From an uncultured Bacteroidales bacterium (GTDB lineage: Bacteria > Bacteroidota > Bacteroidia > Bacteroidales > Bacteroidaceae), in NCBI GenBank assembly GCA_902763865.1, contig CACWTR010000012.1:96698-160697 (forward strand): DNA of 64,000 bases. Reading direction: 5' to 3'. This document shows, piece after piece, positions 8,562 to 16,056 of this stretch; the first letter of the stretch is position 1, and every line of letters begins with the position of its first letter. Under the pieces are notes generated by a model. That model saw only the letters and a list, made by a program, of their open reading frames with translations, did not search any database and was not told where the DNA came from. Made by a program: the position numbers and the translations under genes.

Positions 8562-9848
8562 CTATTCACTGAAGTTATAAACTGTTTCGACTGACGGATG
8601 GTAGGCCTGCTCCTTGTCGAGCGGGATGCGGGCCAGGGTGATGGGGTTGTGGAAGAAGGAGAAGAACTTCTTGTCGCTCGGGGTGGCCTGTTCTTCCAGT
8701 TCCTTCAGCAGGTTGCGTCCTTCTTCGCCATAGCTGTACATGCAGCGCAGTGCCTCGAAGCGGACGTGCGGGTTGGAGGTGTGGTAGCCGTCGAGCAGCA
8801 GTTCCAGGTTCTTGCCCGATGCCAGTCGGGTGACGGCATGCATGATGGCTACCTTGGTGTCGTCGGGTTGTGTGAGCATCGTGTTCACCAGCAGCTGTTC
8901 GCCATCGGTGTAGTGCAGGTAGCCCCATGTGCGTGAGATTTCCTCTATCAGCTTCTTGTGCTTGCTTTCCATGAAAATGTCTGTCAGTTGGTTGCAGTAC
9001 TCTCGTTGGTCGAAGCGTCGCATCAGGCGGACGAACATGCATTTCGTGCTGTCGTTCTTCTGGATGTGTGCCCAGTGCGCCAGGTTCGGCAGCTTCAGCC
9101 CTGCAACGCGGCGGAGATGGAGCGTGTAGCCCAGCTCTATCTCGTCGTAGATGCATGAGTTCTTGTCGAAGAAGTCTGTCTCGAAGTATTCCAGCTCGTT
9201 GTCGGAACTGGACATCACGGAGAGGTAGAGGGCCTGTCGGCGCACTTGTGTCTGCTTTGAGTTCAGCAGCTTGTTGATGACCCACGGGCTGATGTAGAGC
9301 TTGAAGGCGCGAATCATGGTCATTGCCTTCATCTTGTGCTTCATTCGTCCCAGGCTGACTTCGCTCTCGAGGAACGTGGGCAGGTTGAAGATGTCGAGCA
9401 GCAGGTGCAGGTTTTTTGTTCGGCTTGGGCTGGCGATGTCGTCGCGGATGAGTCGGTTGTAGATGAGCCGGCACATCTGTCGCCGCTCGTGGTCGGTGGC
9501 AAGCAATCCGCGTTTCTGCTGTTCCTTCTCGTCAATGTGGAAGCGTGAAATGATTTCGTCGCGGGTCATGGTGTGCTCGTCGTCGATGGAGAATATGTAG
9601 TTGACGGCCTCATCGTAGCGTTCTTTCAGTCGCGCTATGACGCGTTTGCGTTTGCGGTTCAGGCTTTCCTGCTTTTCTATCAGCAGGGTCAGGATAATGA
9701 TGCAGATGATGATCCATTGGATGACCCAGATGGCAGTCTTGACTTCGAAGGGATAGTCACGAAACTTGTCACTGTAGTATGCGACGAAGTAGTTCACATA
9801 CGAGACAATGAGGTTGAAGTAGTATGAGAATATCGATACGGAGTCCAC
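8562..9848 (-). CDS. Membrane-anchored HEAT-repeat-like protein
   Basis: A 428-residue protein with a transmembrane segment near residues 35-62 (FEVKTAIWVIQWIIICIIILTLLI), a basic helix (KQESLNRKRKRVIARLKERY) and then an all-helical region with HEAT-like pairs (LLVNTMLTQPDDTKVAIMHA, LELLLDGYHTSNPHVRFEAL). The reading frame begins at GTG 9848; I see no better ATG. It lies 28 bp upstream of the GT2 gene on the same strand and is probably a cytoplasmic scaffold or regulator of the synthase. No catalytic residues are visible, and the role is inferred from context. Confidence 0.75.
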   Translation of the reverse strand: MDSVSIFSYYFNLIVSYVNYFVAYYSDKFRDYPFEVKTAIWVIQWIIICIIILTLLIEKQESLNRKRKRVIARLKERYDEAVNYIFSIDDEHTMTRDEIISRFHIDEKEQQKRGLLATDHERRQMCRLIYNRLIRDDIASPSRTKNLHLLLDIFNLPTFLESEVSLGRMKHKMKAMTMIRAFKLYISPWVINKLLNSKQTQVRRQALYLSVMSSSDNELEYFETDFFDKNSCIYDEIELGYTLHLRRVAGLKLPNLAHWAHIQKNDSTKCMFVRLMRRFDQREYCNQLTDIFMESKHKKLIEEISRTWGYLHYTDGEQLLVNTMLTQPDDTKVAIMHAVTRLASGKNLELLLDGYHTSNPHVRFEALRCMYSYGEEGRNLLKELEEQATPSDKKFFSFFHNPITLARIPLDKEQAYHPSVETVYNFSE

Positions 9849-9863
9849 TGCGAGGTGTCAGGG

Positions 9864-9891
9864 GGTTAGGGATTAGGGATTAGGGATTAGG
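9864..9891 (+). repeat. Heptamer microsatellite GATTAGG, four units
   Basis: One GGTTAGG and three GATTAGG units sit between the stop of the discoidin-like gene (9895) and the GTG start of the HEAT protein gene (9848). It is the second heptamer tract at a gene junction of this cluster and resembles telomere-type repeats only superficially. Confidence 0.9.
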
Positions 9892-9894
9892 GGG

Positions 9895-10833
9895 TTACTT
9901 GTACAGCTTGATTTCGCTGAGTTGTAGGCGTGTGCCGTTGGTCATGCGGAGGAATTCGAAGCGGTAGTACCGGAATGAGCCCGAGGCTGCCGGCTTGAAG
10001 CGGTATTCCTGCTCGTTCTCGTCGCGCAGGCGTCGGTTGTACTTCTGTTGGTCGAGGGGTGTCCACGTTTGCTTGTCGTTGGAGCCTGCGAGCCTCCAGG
10101 TTATCGGGTTGCGGTCTGGGTAGCTGTGAGTGTCGTCGCCCGTGACCAGCCCGTATTCTGCGACAGCAGACGGCGTGCCGGCATCCAGGATAACCTGATA
10201 TGGCATCTGCCGTGGTTCGTCGAGGCACCATTTAGTGTAGAGGAGTCCGTCGCAGACCATTGCAGGCCCTTCTTTCGTAGCCGGTCCGCTTCCGCTCACG
10301 AAGGTCAGCTTGATGGGCATCCGTGCTGTCTTGTGCAGGTTGATTTCGCTGAGCTGGATGCGTGTTCCTCCGGCCATGTGGGTGAATTCGAAGCGATAGT
10401 AGCGGTACTTGCCTTTGAACGAGGGCTTGAAGCGATACTCCTGTTGGTTCTCGTCGCCCATGCTCCGGTTGTTCTTCTGGTCGTCAACGAGTGTCCATTC
10501 CTGCTTGTCGTTGGAGCCGAGGACTCGCCATGTCACGGGGTTGCGCTCGGGGTACATGCTTGTGTCGTCGCCTGTGACAAGGCCATATTCGGCGAAGTCT
10601 GTCTCCTGGCCTGCATCGAGGATGAGCGTGTAGGGCATCTGCTGCGGGTTGTCAACGCACCACTTGGTGTCGTAGTTTCCGTCGCAGACCATAGCAGGGC
10701 CTTCGCCTCTGTCGCGGCCAGGGCCACTCACAAGGTTCAGCTTGATGCCGGATTGTGCTATGACTTCGCTGCATGTGAGGGCGGACAATAATAATACAAT
10801 TAGCTTGCCCAATTTTGTTAGGTTATGTTCCAT
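9895..10833 (-). CDS. Secreted protein with two tandem discoidin-like domains
   Basis: A 312-residue exported protein made of two near-identical halves of about 140 residues. Each carries GPAMVCDG, TKWC, QMPY, ILDAG, AEYGLVTGDDT, NPxTWR, GSNDKQ, YRFKP, RYYRFEF and QLSEI in the same order, the pattern of F5/8 type C (discoidin) carbohydrate-binding folds. The ATG at 10833 is preferred over 10860 because TATTTTTG at 10862-10869 on this strand is a good -7 element, which would put the transcript start near or after the 10860 ATG. It is the first gene of the minus-strand cluster running to 1909. The domain pair probably binds a polysaccharide; its ligand is unknown. Confidence 0.8.
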   Translation of the reverse strand: MEHNLTKLGKLIVLLLSALTCSEVIAQSGIKLNLVSGPGRDRGEGPAMVCDGNYDTKWCVDNPQQMPYTLILDAGQETDFAEYGLVTGDDTSMYPERNPVTWRVLGSNDKQEWTLVDDQKNNRSMGDENQQEYRFKPSFKGKYRYYRFEFTHMAGGTRIQLSEINLHKTARMPIKLTFVSGSGPATKEGPAMVCDGLLYTKWCLDEPRQMPYQVILDAGTPSAVAEYGLVTGDDTHSYPDRNPITWRLAGSNDKQTWTPLDQQKYNRRLRDENEQEYRFKPAASGSFRYYRFEFLRMTNGTRLQLSEIKLYK

Positions 10834-10861
10834 GATATTTCTTATTTTTGCATTCATCATG

Positions 10862-10869
10862 CAAAAATA
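10862..10869 (-). promoter_or_regulatory. -7 element of the minus-strand exopolysaccharide cluster
   Basis: TATTTTTG on the minus strand matches the Bacteroidetes TAnnTTTG consensus. The -33 region is weak. It favours the downstream ATG of the discoidin-like gene. Confidence 0.5.
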
Positions 10870-10923
10870 CTAAAAGTTTTCAACAAAAAGAAGTTTTCTG
10901 CATAAAAATTCAATCTTATGTGT

Positions 10924-10931
10924 TAACTTTG
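10924..10931 (+). promoter_or_regulatory. -7 element of the GH92 gene
   Basis: TAACTTTG matches TAnnTTTG and lies 30 nt before the ATG at 10962. No clear TTTG is found 19-20 nt upstream, so -33 recognition is uncertain. It lies back to back with the minus-strand promoter of the discoidin-like gene. Confidence 0.5.
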
Positions 10932-10961
10932 GGCTAGAATAGAACAAAAACGTCATATAAT

Positions 10962-13205
10962 ATGTATAAAAGAAAGCTTTTAACGGCATTGTTGATATTG
11001 CCCGTTGCGGCTGTTGCAGCTTCCAGGACGGAACCTGTTGACTACGTAAATCCTTACATTGGCAGCATCAGTCACCTGCTGGTGCCCTGCTTCCCGACCA
11101 TTCAGTTGCCAAACAGCCTGATGCGCATTTACCCGACGCGCAGCGACTACACCTCGGAGAAGCTCGACGGCCTGCCGCTTGCCGTGACCAACCATCGCGA
11201 GCGAAGTGCCTTCCGGCTCAGTGTGACGCAGGGCGAGGAACTGCATAACATCATTCCCGTTACGTGGGACAACGAGCACGTCACTCCCTACGACTACCGC
11301 GTGGACGTGGCCGACAACACCATCGGTGTCCACTTGGCAGTCAGCCATCAGAGTGCTATCTACGAGCTGTCCCTCAGCGACCCCTCCAAGCCCACTACGC
11401 TGCTGCTCTTCACCGAAGGCGGGCGCATGCAGGTGGAGGGCCGCAAGGTGACGGCAAGTCAGCGCCTGAGCGAGAACATGCAAATCTACCTCTCGGGCGA
11501 ATTCGACGTGCAGCCGGAGCAGACCGGTCTTCTTCGCGACGGGAAGATATCCGCCGAGGTGGCTACCGTGGAGCCCCGGGCCTGCGGTGCGCTGCGCTTC
11601 CATGCCGGCACGAAGAAGGTCCAGTTCCGCTATGGTATCTCCCTCATCAGCAGCGAACAGGCAGAGAGGAACCTGTCCCGCGAGCAAGGCGCTGACTTCA
11701 ACCTGGCGAAGGTGGCGCGAGAGGGGCGCAGGGAGTGGAACGAGACGCTCGCCGGCATCCTTGTCGAAGGCGGAACCGACGACCAGAAGGCCGTCCTCTA
11801 CACTTCCTTCTACCGTACCTTCGAGCGCCCCGTCTGCCTGAGCGAGGACGGGCGCTACTTCTCGGCCTTCGACGGCAAGGTGCACGACGATGACGGACAT
11901 CCCTTCTACAGCGACGACTGGATATGGGACACCTACCGTGCCGCCCATCCCCTGCGGGCCCTGATTCAGCCCGCGAAGGAGGAGGACATCATTGAGAGCT
12001 ACCTGCGCATGGCGGAACAGATGGGCACGAAATGGATGCCCACCTTCCCCGAGATGACTGGCGACACCCGCCGCATGAACAGCAATCACGGCGTGGCTAT
12101 GGTGGCCGACGCCCTGTGGAAGGGACTTGGCGTGGATGCCGAGCGCGGCTTCGAGTACTGCAGAAGGGGCATCGAGGAGAAGACGTTGGCGCCCTGGTGC
12201 GGAAACGCTGCCGGACAGGGCATCGACAAGTTCTATCGTGAGAAAGGCTACATCCCCGCCTTGGCTCCCGGCGAGGCGGAGACGGACCCCAACGTGCAGG
12301 GATTCGAGAAGCGTCAGCCCGTTGCCGTCACGCTCGGCACCAGCTACGACGAGTGGTGCCTGTCGCGCATCGCGGAGTTCTTGGGCAAGAAGGACGAGGC
12401 CGACAAATACCTGAAGCTGAGCTACAACTACCGCAACCTCTGGAACGCTGAGACGCTCTTCTTCCACCCGAAAGACAAGGACGGCAACTTCATCTCCGAT
12501 TTCGACTACCGCTTCAGCGGCGGCATCGGAGCGCGTGAAGCCTACGACGAGAACAATGGCTGGACTTATCGCTGGGACGTGCAGCACAACCTTTCTGACC
12601 TGGCCCGTCTGATGGGCGGACGCGAGGCAATGGCCCGTGAGCTGGACCGCACCTTTGCCGAGCCGATGGGACAGAGCAAGTGGCAGTTCTACGGACAGTT
12701 GCCCGACCAGACGGGCAACATCGGACAGTTCTCGATGGCGAATGAACCGTCGCTCCACATACCTTATATATATAACTATGCCGGTGCGCCCTGGAAGACG
12801 CAGAAGCGCATCCGCCAGTGCCTCGACACGTGGTTCCGCAACGACGTGATGGGCGTTCCCGGCGACGAGGACGGCGGCGGCCTGACCTCCTTCGTGGTCT
12901 TCTCCTCGCTGGGCTTCTATCCCGTCACTCCCGGCTTGCCTGCCTACAACATCGGGTCGCCGCTGTTCAGCGACATCCGCATCAAGCTGCCGGGAGGCAA
13001 GGAGCTGCACATCATAGCCAAGGACTGCAGCCGCGACAATAAGTACATCCAGAGCGCCACACTCAACGGCCAGCCCTGGGACAAGCCCTGGTTCAGCCAC
13101 GACGACATAAAAAACGGCGCCACCCTTGTGCTCGAAATGGGTTCTGAGCCCAACAAGCAGTGGGGTAGTGCCGAGAGTGCCGTGCCGCCGTCGGCGGGAC
13201 AGTAA
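10962..13205 (+). CDS. GH92 family exo-alpha-mannosidase
   Basis: A 747-residue secreted glycoside hydrolase. A signal peptide (MYKRKLLTALLILPVAAVAA) precedes the N-terminal beta-sandwich starting at VDYVNPYIG. The catalytic (alpha/alpha)6 barrel contains the GH92 marks DDWIWDTYRAAHPL, MPTFPEMTG, NSNHG, YRWDVQHN, GDEDGGGLTSF (about residue 630) and the closing YNIGSPLF. GH92 enzymes remove alpha-linked mannose from N-glycans or yeast mannan in a calcium-dependent inverting reaction; GH92 members have varied linkage specificity and I cannot assign one here. No Sus genes are adjacent. It converges on the GH43 gene with only 12 bp between stops. Confidence 0.93.
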   Translation: MYKRKLLTALLILPVAAVAASRTEPVDYVNPYIGSISHLLVPCFPTIQLPNSLMRIYPTRSDYTSEKLDGLPLAVTNHRERSAFRLSVTQGEELHNIIPVTWDNEHVTPYDYRVDVADNTIGVHLAVSHQSAIYELSLSDPSKPTTLLLFTEGGRMQVEGRKVTASQRLSENMQIYLSGEFDVQPEQTGLLRDGKISAEVATVEPRACGALRFHAGTKKVQFRYGISLISSEQAERNLSREQGADFNLAKVAREGRREWNETLAGILVEGGTDDQKAVLYTSFYRTFERPVCLSEDGRYFSAFDGKVHDDDGHPFYSDDWIWDTYRAAHPLRALIQPAKEEDIIESYLRMAEQMGTKWMPTFPEMTGDTRRMNSNHGVAMVADALWKGLGVDAERGFEYCRRGIEEKTLAPWCGNAAGQGIDKFYREKGYIPALAPGEAETDPNVQGFEKRQPVAVTLGTSYDEWCLSRIAEFLGKKDEADKYLKLSYNYRNLWNAETLFFHPKDKDGNFISDFDYRFSGGIGAREAYDENNGWTYRWDVQHNLSDLARLMGGREAMARELDRTFAEPMGQSKWQFYGQLPDQTGNIGQFSMANEPSLHIPYIYNYAGAPWKTQKRIRQCLDTWFRNDVMGVPGDEDGGGLTSFVVFSSLGFYPVTPGLPAYNIGSPLFSDIRIKLPGGKELHIIAKDCSRDNKYIQSATLNGQPWDKPWFSHDDIKNGATLVLEMGSEPNKQWGSAESAVPPSAGQ

Positions 13206-13217
13206 GGCCCTGAGGAC

Positions 13218-14294
13218 TTACAGGCGAAGCTCTTTCCGGGTCCGGCCTTGGCTCTGCGAGATGCTGATGCCGTGTGCCTTTTTGCTCAGGCGCTGACCTG
13301 CAAGGTTGTATATTGCAGGCTCTTGGGGCTCGGAGGGGATGTTGTTCACCCCTACGGATGTGGATATCTCGGGGCGAATGATGGGTTCGTCCGCCATCTT
13401 CAGTAGGCTGCCGCGGAACTCCATTGTGCCGATGTACATCAGGCGCGGGTGGACTTCCTCCGTGCTGTTGTGGGCATGGAAGACGATGCGCAGCAGCCCC
13501 TCCTTGTCGTAGAAGAGCGAATGGTGGCCTGTGCCGACAAGGTCGTCCCAGCGGCGAAGGATGGGATTGTTCGTGAACTTGGTCCAGATGCTCCGCGCGA
13601 TGTTTGTCGTCGTGGCATAGCCCACGGCATAGTCCTGACTGCGATAGTCGTTGCCGGAGTAGGTGAGATAGTAGCGCCGGCCCTGCTTGATGACGTTTGG
13701 CCCTTCGTTGACGCGCCCCATCTTCAGTTCCCACGACTGTGACGCGGCAAAGCACTTGCGCAGGGTGCCGGCAACGGGTGTGATGAAGTCGTCGGCCAGC
13801 TTTGCCTGCCAGATGCAGTTGCCGTCGGTGAAGCGGACGAAGAAGATGTAGGCCGTGCTGTCCTCGTCGATGAAGACGTGCGAGTCGATGCACTTCTCGT
13901 CGCCGATGAGGTCGTTCATCTGGTATGTGCCGACCTGCTTGAACGGCCCTTTGGGGGAGGTCGCCGTGGCTGCAAAGAGGTGTTCGTTGGCCGAGAAGTA
14001 CATGATGTACTTCCCGCCGATGCGATAGACCTCCGGAGCCCAGAACCACTGCTTCTCCGTCGTGTTAGCCTTGTTCAGGGCCAGTCCCGCGTACTTCCAT
14101 GAGCGGAGGTCGCTGCTCGTATAGCAGCGTATGCCGTTGGCATCGTTGGTGCCGTAGGCGTAGTAGGTGTCGCCGTCGAGCAGGATGTAGGGGTCGGCCA
14201 GCGGCACTTGGCTCTTGCCTCCCTCGGCCCGCGACAGCAACGGAACCATGAGCAGAATCAGAATCTGCACGGTTAGAAATGTCGTTGTCTTCAT
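13218..14294 (-). CDS. GH43-type glycosidase (arabinosidase/xylosidase-like)
   Basis: A 358-residue secreted five-bladed beta-propeller enzyme. After the signal peptide (LILLMVPLLSRAEG) come the three acidic residues expected of GH43: Asp34 in LADPYI (general base), Asp137 in CIDSH (pKa modulator) and Glu197 in VNEGPN (general acid). The FWAPEVY motif is also typical. The C-terminal end (AIYNLAGQRLSKKAHGISI) starts like the sorting tail of other proteins in this window but lacks the final GxKVLVK, so the tail looks degenerate. Substrate cannot be deduced. Palindrome array copy 2 lies 32-116 bp upstream, but no TAnnTTTG follows it. Confidence 0.85.
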   Translation of the reverse strand: MKTTTFLTVQILILLMVPLLSRAEGGKSQVPLADPYILLDGDTYYAYGTNDANGIRCYTSSDLRSWKYAGLALNKANTTEKQWFWAPEVYRIGGKYIMYFSANEHLFAATATSPKGPFKQVGTYQMNDLIGDEKCIDSHVFIDEDSTAYIFFVRFTDGNCIWQAKLADDFITPVAGTLRKCFAASQSWELKMGRVNEGPNVIKQGRRYYLTYSGNDYRSQDYAVGYATTTNIARSIWTKFTNNPILRRWDDLVGTGHHSLFYDKEGLLRIVFHAHNSTEEVHPRLMYIGTMEFRGSLLKMADEPIIRPEISTSVGVNNIPSEPQEPAIYNLAGQRLSKKAHGISISQSQGRTRKELRL

Positions 14295-14326
14295 GATGTT
14301 TTCTTTATCATCGTGTGGTAAAAACT

Positions 14327-14410
14327 ATTTTCATGACGTGAAAATCTATTTTCACGTCATGAAAATTAATTTTCACGTCATGAAAATAGATTTTCAAGCT
14401 TTGAAAATAA
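14327..14410 (-). repeat. Palindrome array copy 2: four 21-bp units, inverted orientation
   Basis: Four 21-bp units of ATTTTCA-N5-TGAAAAT with centres tgacg, cgtca, cgtca and agctt, read on the plus strand. Compared with copies 1 and 3 the whole element is inverted: on the minus strand it is preceded by taaaagtt and followed by atagttttt, the same flanks as the other copies. It lies between alkaline phosphatase and the GH43 gene, upstream of GH43, but without an obvious -7 element 20 nt beyond it. Confidence 0.9.
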
Positions 14411-14481
14411 CTTTTAGTCACAGTGCTTCGGAGTTTTCATTCTCGTCTCTGGGAATTTCTGCCCCTGCGCCTGTCCGTTAC

Positions 14482-15873
14482 CTATTTCACTTCCCAGCCG
14501 GCAGCCTTGGCCATCTTCTTGCAGATCTCCGTGTTGTCGAAGCGTCCGTGGAACTGCTCGGCCCCTACGCCGATGGCGAAGGCGGGAACGTAGCCATTGC
14601 TGTGGCCGCCGCTCTGCCAACCTATCAGGGCGCATTCGGAAATGACGTGCTTCACGGTGCTTGCCAGACGGTCAGCTCCGCTCTTGCCGCTCTTGAACTC
14701 GTTGAAGGAGTTTTCCAGACGCTTTGCCTGGTCGTCGCTGACGGTCACGTCGCCCCAGAAGCCGAAGTTGTCCGTGAGGAACTTCTTTGCCTCGTCCCAG
14801 TTGAAGGCGTCGCCCATCTTCTCCTTCTTGGCTTTCAGCTCACGCTCCAGCTTCACCATGCTCATGCGCTGAGAGGCTACTGCCTTGAGGTTCAGCTCGT
14901 ACGGGCCACGACCGAGGACCAGTCCGCCTGTCTCGTGGTCGGCTGTGATGACGATGAGTGTCTCGTCGGGGTGCTGCTGGTAGAACTCGTAGGCAATCTT
15001 CACGGCGTTGTCCATGTCGATGAGCTCGCTGATGAATGTCGGGTCGTTAGCGTGGCAAGCCCAGTCTATCTTGCCGCCCTCTACCATGAGGAAGAAGCCG
15101 TCGCGAAGGCCCTGCTTCTTCATAAGGAAGTTGATGGCAGCACGTGTGATGTCCTCCAGCGAGAGGTCGTCCTTCGTGCGGTCAAGGGCATAGGGTATTG
15201 AGCCGCGCTCCACCTTGCTGGCCTCTTCGGTCTGGAAGAGTATCATCTTGTCGGCTTTCTTTGCCTTCTTCTGGTAGTCCTTGTAGCCGCGTGCGATGGT
15301 GTAGCCGCTTGCCTGAGCCTGTGCGTAGAGGTCTGGTCCGCCATTGGGATTCTCGGACTTCACGAAGTCACTGCCTCCGAAGAAGTCGAAGCCTGATGTC
15401 GGCAACTGAGAGCCAATCTCGTAGGTCATGCCGCGTTTTGCTACGTGGGAGTAGAAGGCAGCGGGCGTAGCATGGTCGATGCTGACACTTGTCGTGACGC
15501 CGACAGCAGCACCGGCTTCCTGTGCCCAGTCAGCAATGCTGGTGACGGGTGTCTCCAGGTCCTTCAGCACGCCCAGCGCACCGTTCTTCGTCTTGTGGCC
15601 GGAGGCCAGAGCCGTACCGCCAGCAGCGGAATCGGTCACACCGTTTGTGGCGCTCTGCGTGTTGATGAGGCCCACGTAGGGGAAGCTCGGGAAGCAAAGC
15701 TCCTTGATGCCGATGCGACCTTCCAGCGCACCGAGATAAGTCTCTGCGGCATTCACCTGGTTCACGCCCATGCCGTCGCCGATAAAGTAGAACACATACT
15801 TGGCCTTGCCTTCAGCAAAGCAGGCCAGAGCAACCAGCAGGATGCTCAAAGTGGAAAAGAAACGTTTTTTCAT
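14482..15873 (-). CDS. phoA: Alkaline phosphatase
   Basis: A 463-residue secreted phosphomonoesterase. A signal peptide (MKKRFFSTLSILLVALACFA) is followed by the metal site YFIGDGMG, the active-site serine in VTDSAAGGTA (Ser82), the metal-binding MVEGGKIDWACHAND and TADHETGG, and the C-terminal SGGHSNG histidine. The length and order of motifs match family PF00245. It has its own promoter (TTGG, 19 nt, TAACTTTG at 15929-15936) and is not in an obvious operon. It probably releases phosphate in the periplasm or outside the cell. No pho box could be identified. Confidence 0.95.
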   Translation of the reverse strand: MKKRFFSTLSILLVALACFAEGKAKYVFYFIGDGMGVNQVNAAETYLGALEGRIGIKELCFPSFPYVGLINTQSATNGVTDSAAGGTALASGHKTKNGALGVLKDLETPVTSIADWAQEAGAAVGVTTSVSIDHATPAAFYSHVAKRGMTYEIGSQLPTSGFDFFGGSDFVKSENPNGGPDLYAQAQASGYTIARGYKDYQKKAKKADKMILFQTEEASKVERGSIPYALDRTKDDLSLEDITRAAINFLMKKQGLRDGFFLMVEGGKIDWACHANDPTFISELIDMDNAVKIAYEFYQQHPDETLIVITADHETGGLVLGRGPYELNLKAVASQRMSMVKLERELKAKKEKMGDAFNWDEAKKFLTDNFGFWGDVTVSDDQAKRLENSFNEFKSGKSGADRLASTVKHVISECALIGWQSGGHSNGYVPAFAIGVGAEQFHGRFDNTEICKKMAKAAGWEVK

Positions 15874-15928
15874 CTTTTTCTGTCGTAATATGGTTAGATA
15901 ATAGTATATAATCAGCTGTATTTCCTTG

Positions 15929-15960
15929 CAAAGTTACGAATAAGCACGCAAACGGCCAAA
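15929..15960 (-). promoter_or_regulatory. Promoter of alkaline phosphatase
   Basis: On the minus strand TTGG is followed after 19 nt by TAACTTTG (15929-15936), close to the Bacteroidetes consensus. The leader to the ATG at 15873 is about 50 nt. Confidence 0.65.
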
Positions 15961-15962
15961 AA

Positions 15963-16007
15963 AAAAGAGCTTTTTCGAGTGCTCCGTGCGCTCGAAAAAG
16001 CTCTTTT
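15963..16007 (-). terminator. Strong intrinsic terminator
   Basis: A 17-bp perfect stem (AAAAGAGCTTTTTCGAG with its complement at 15991-16007) closes an 11-nt loop. On the minus strand it is followed by a long T run, so it ends transcription of the surface-protein gene 16057-18831 and insulates the alkaline phosphatase promoter. Confidence 0.9.
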
Positions 16008-16056
16008 AGAAGAAAAGGCCCCGGTTTGGCCCTAATCGGTCATCGGGATTCGATGT

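Noticed and set aside
9864-9891. Telomere-like GATTAGG repeats marking a replicon end
   Set aside because: Only four units, internal to an operon, and other heptamers with different sequences occur nearby; microsatellite behaviour is the simpler reading.
10962-14294. A classical polysaccharide utilisation locus
   Set aside because: GH92 and GH43 are adjacent but convergent, and no SusC/SusD pair or hybrid two-component regulator occurs in the window.
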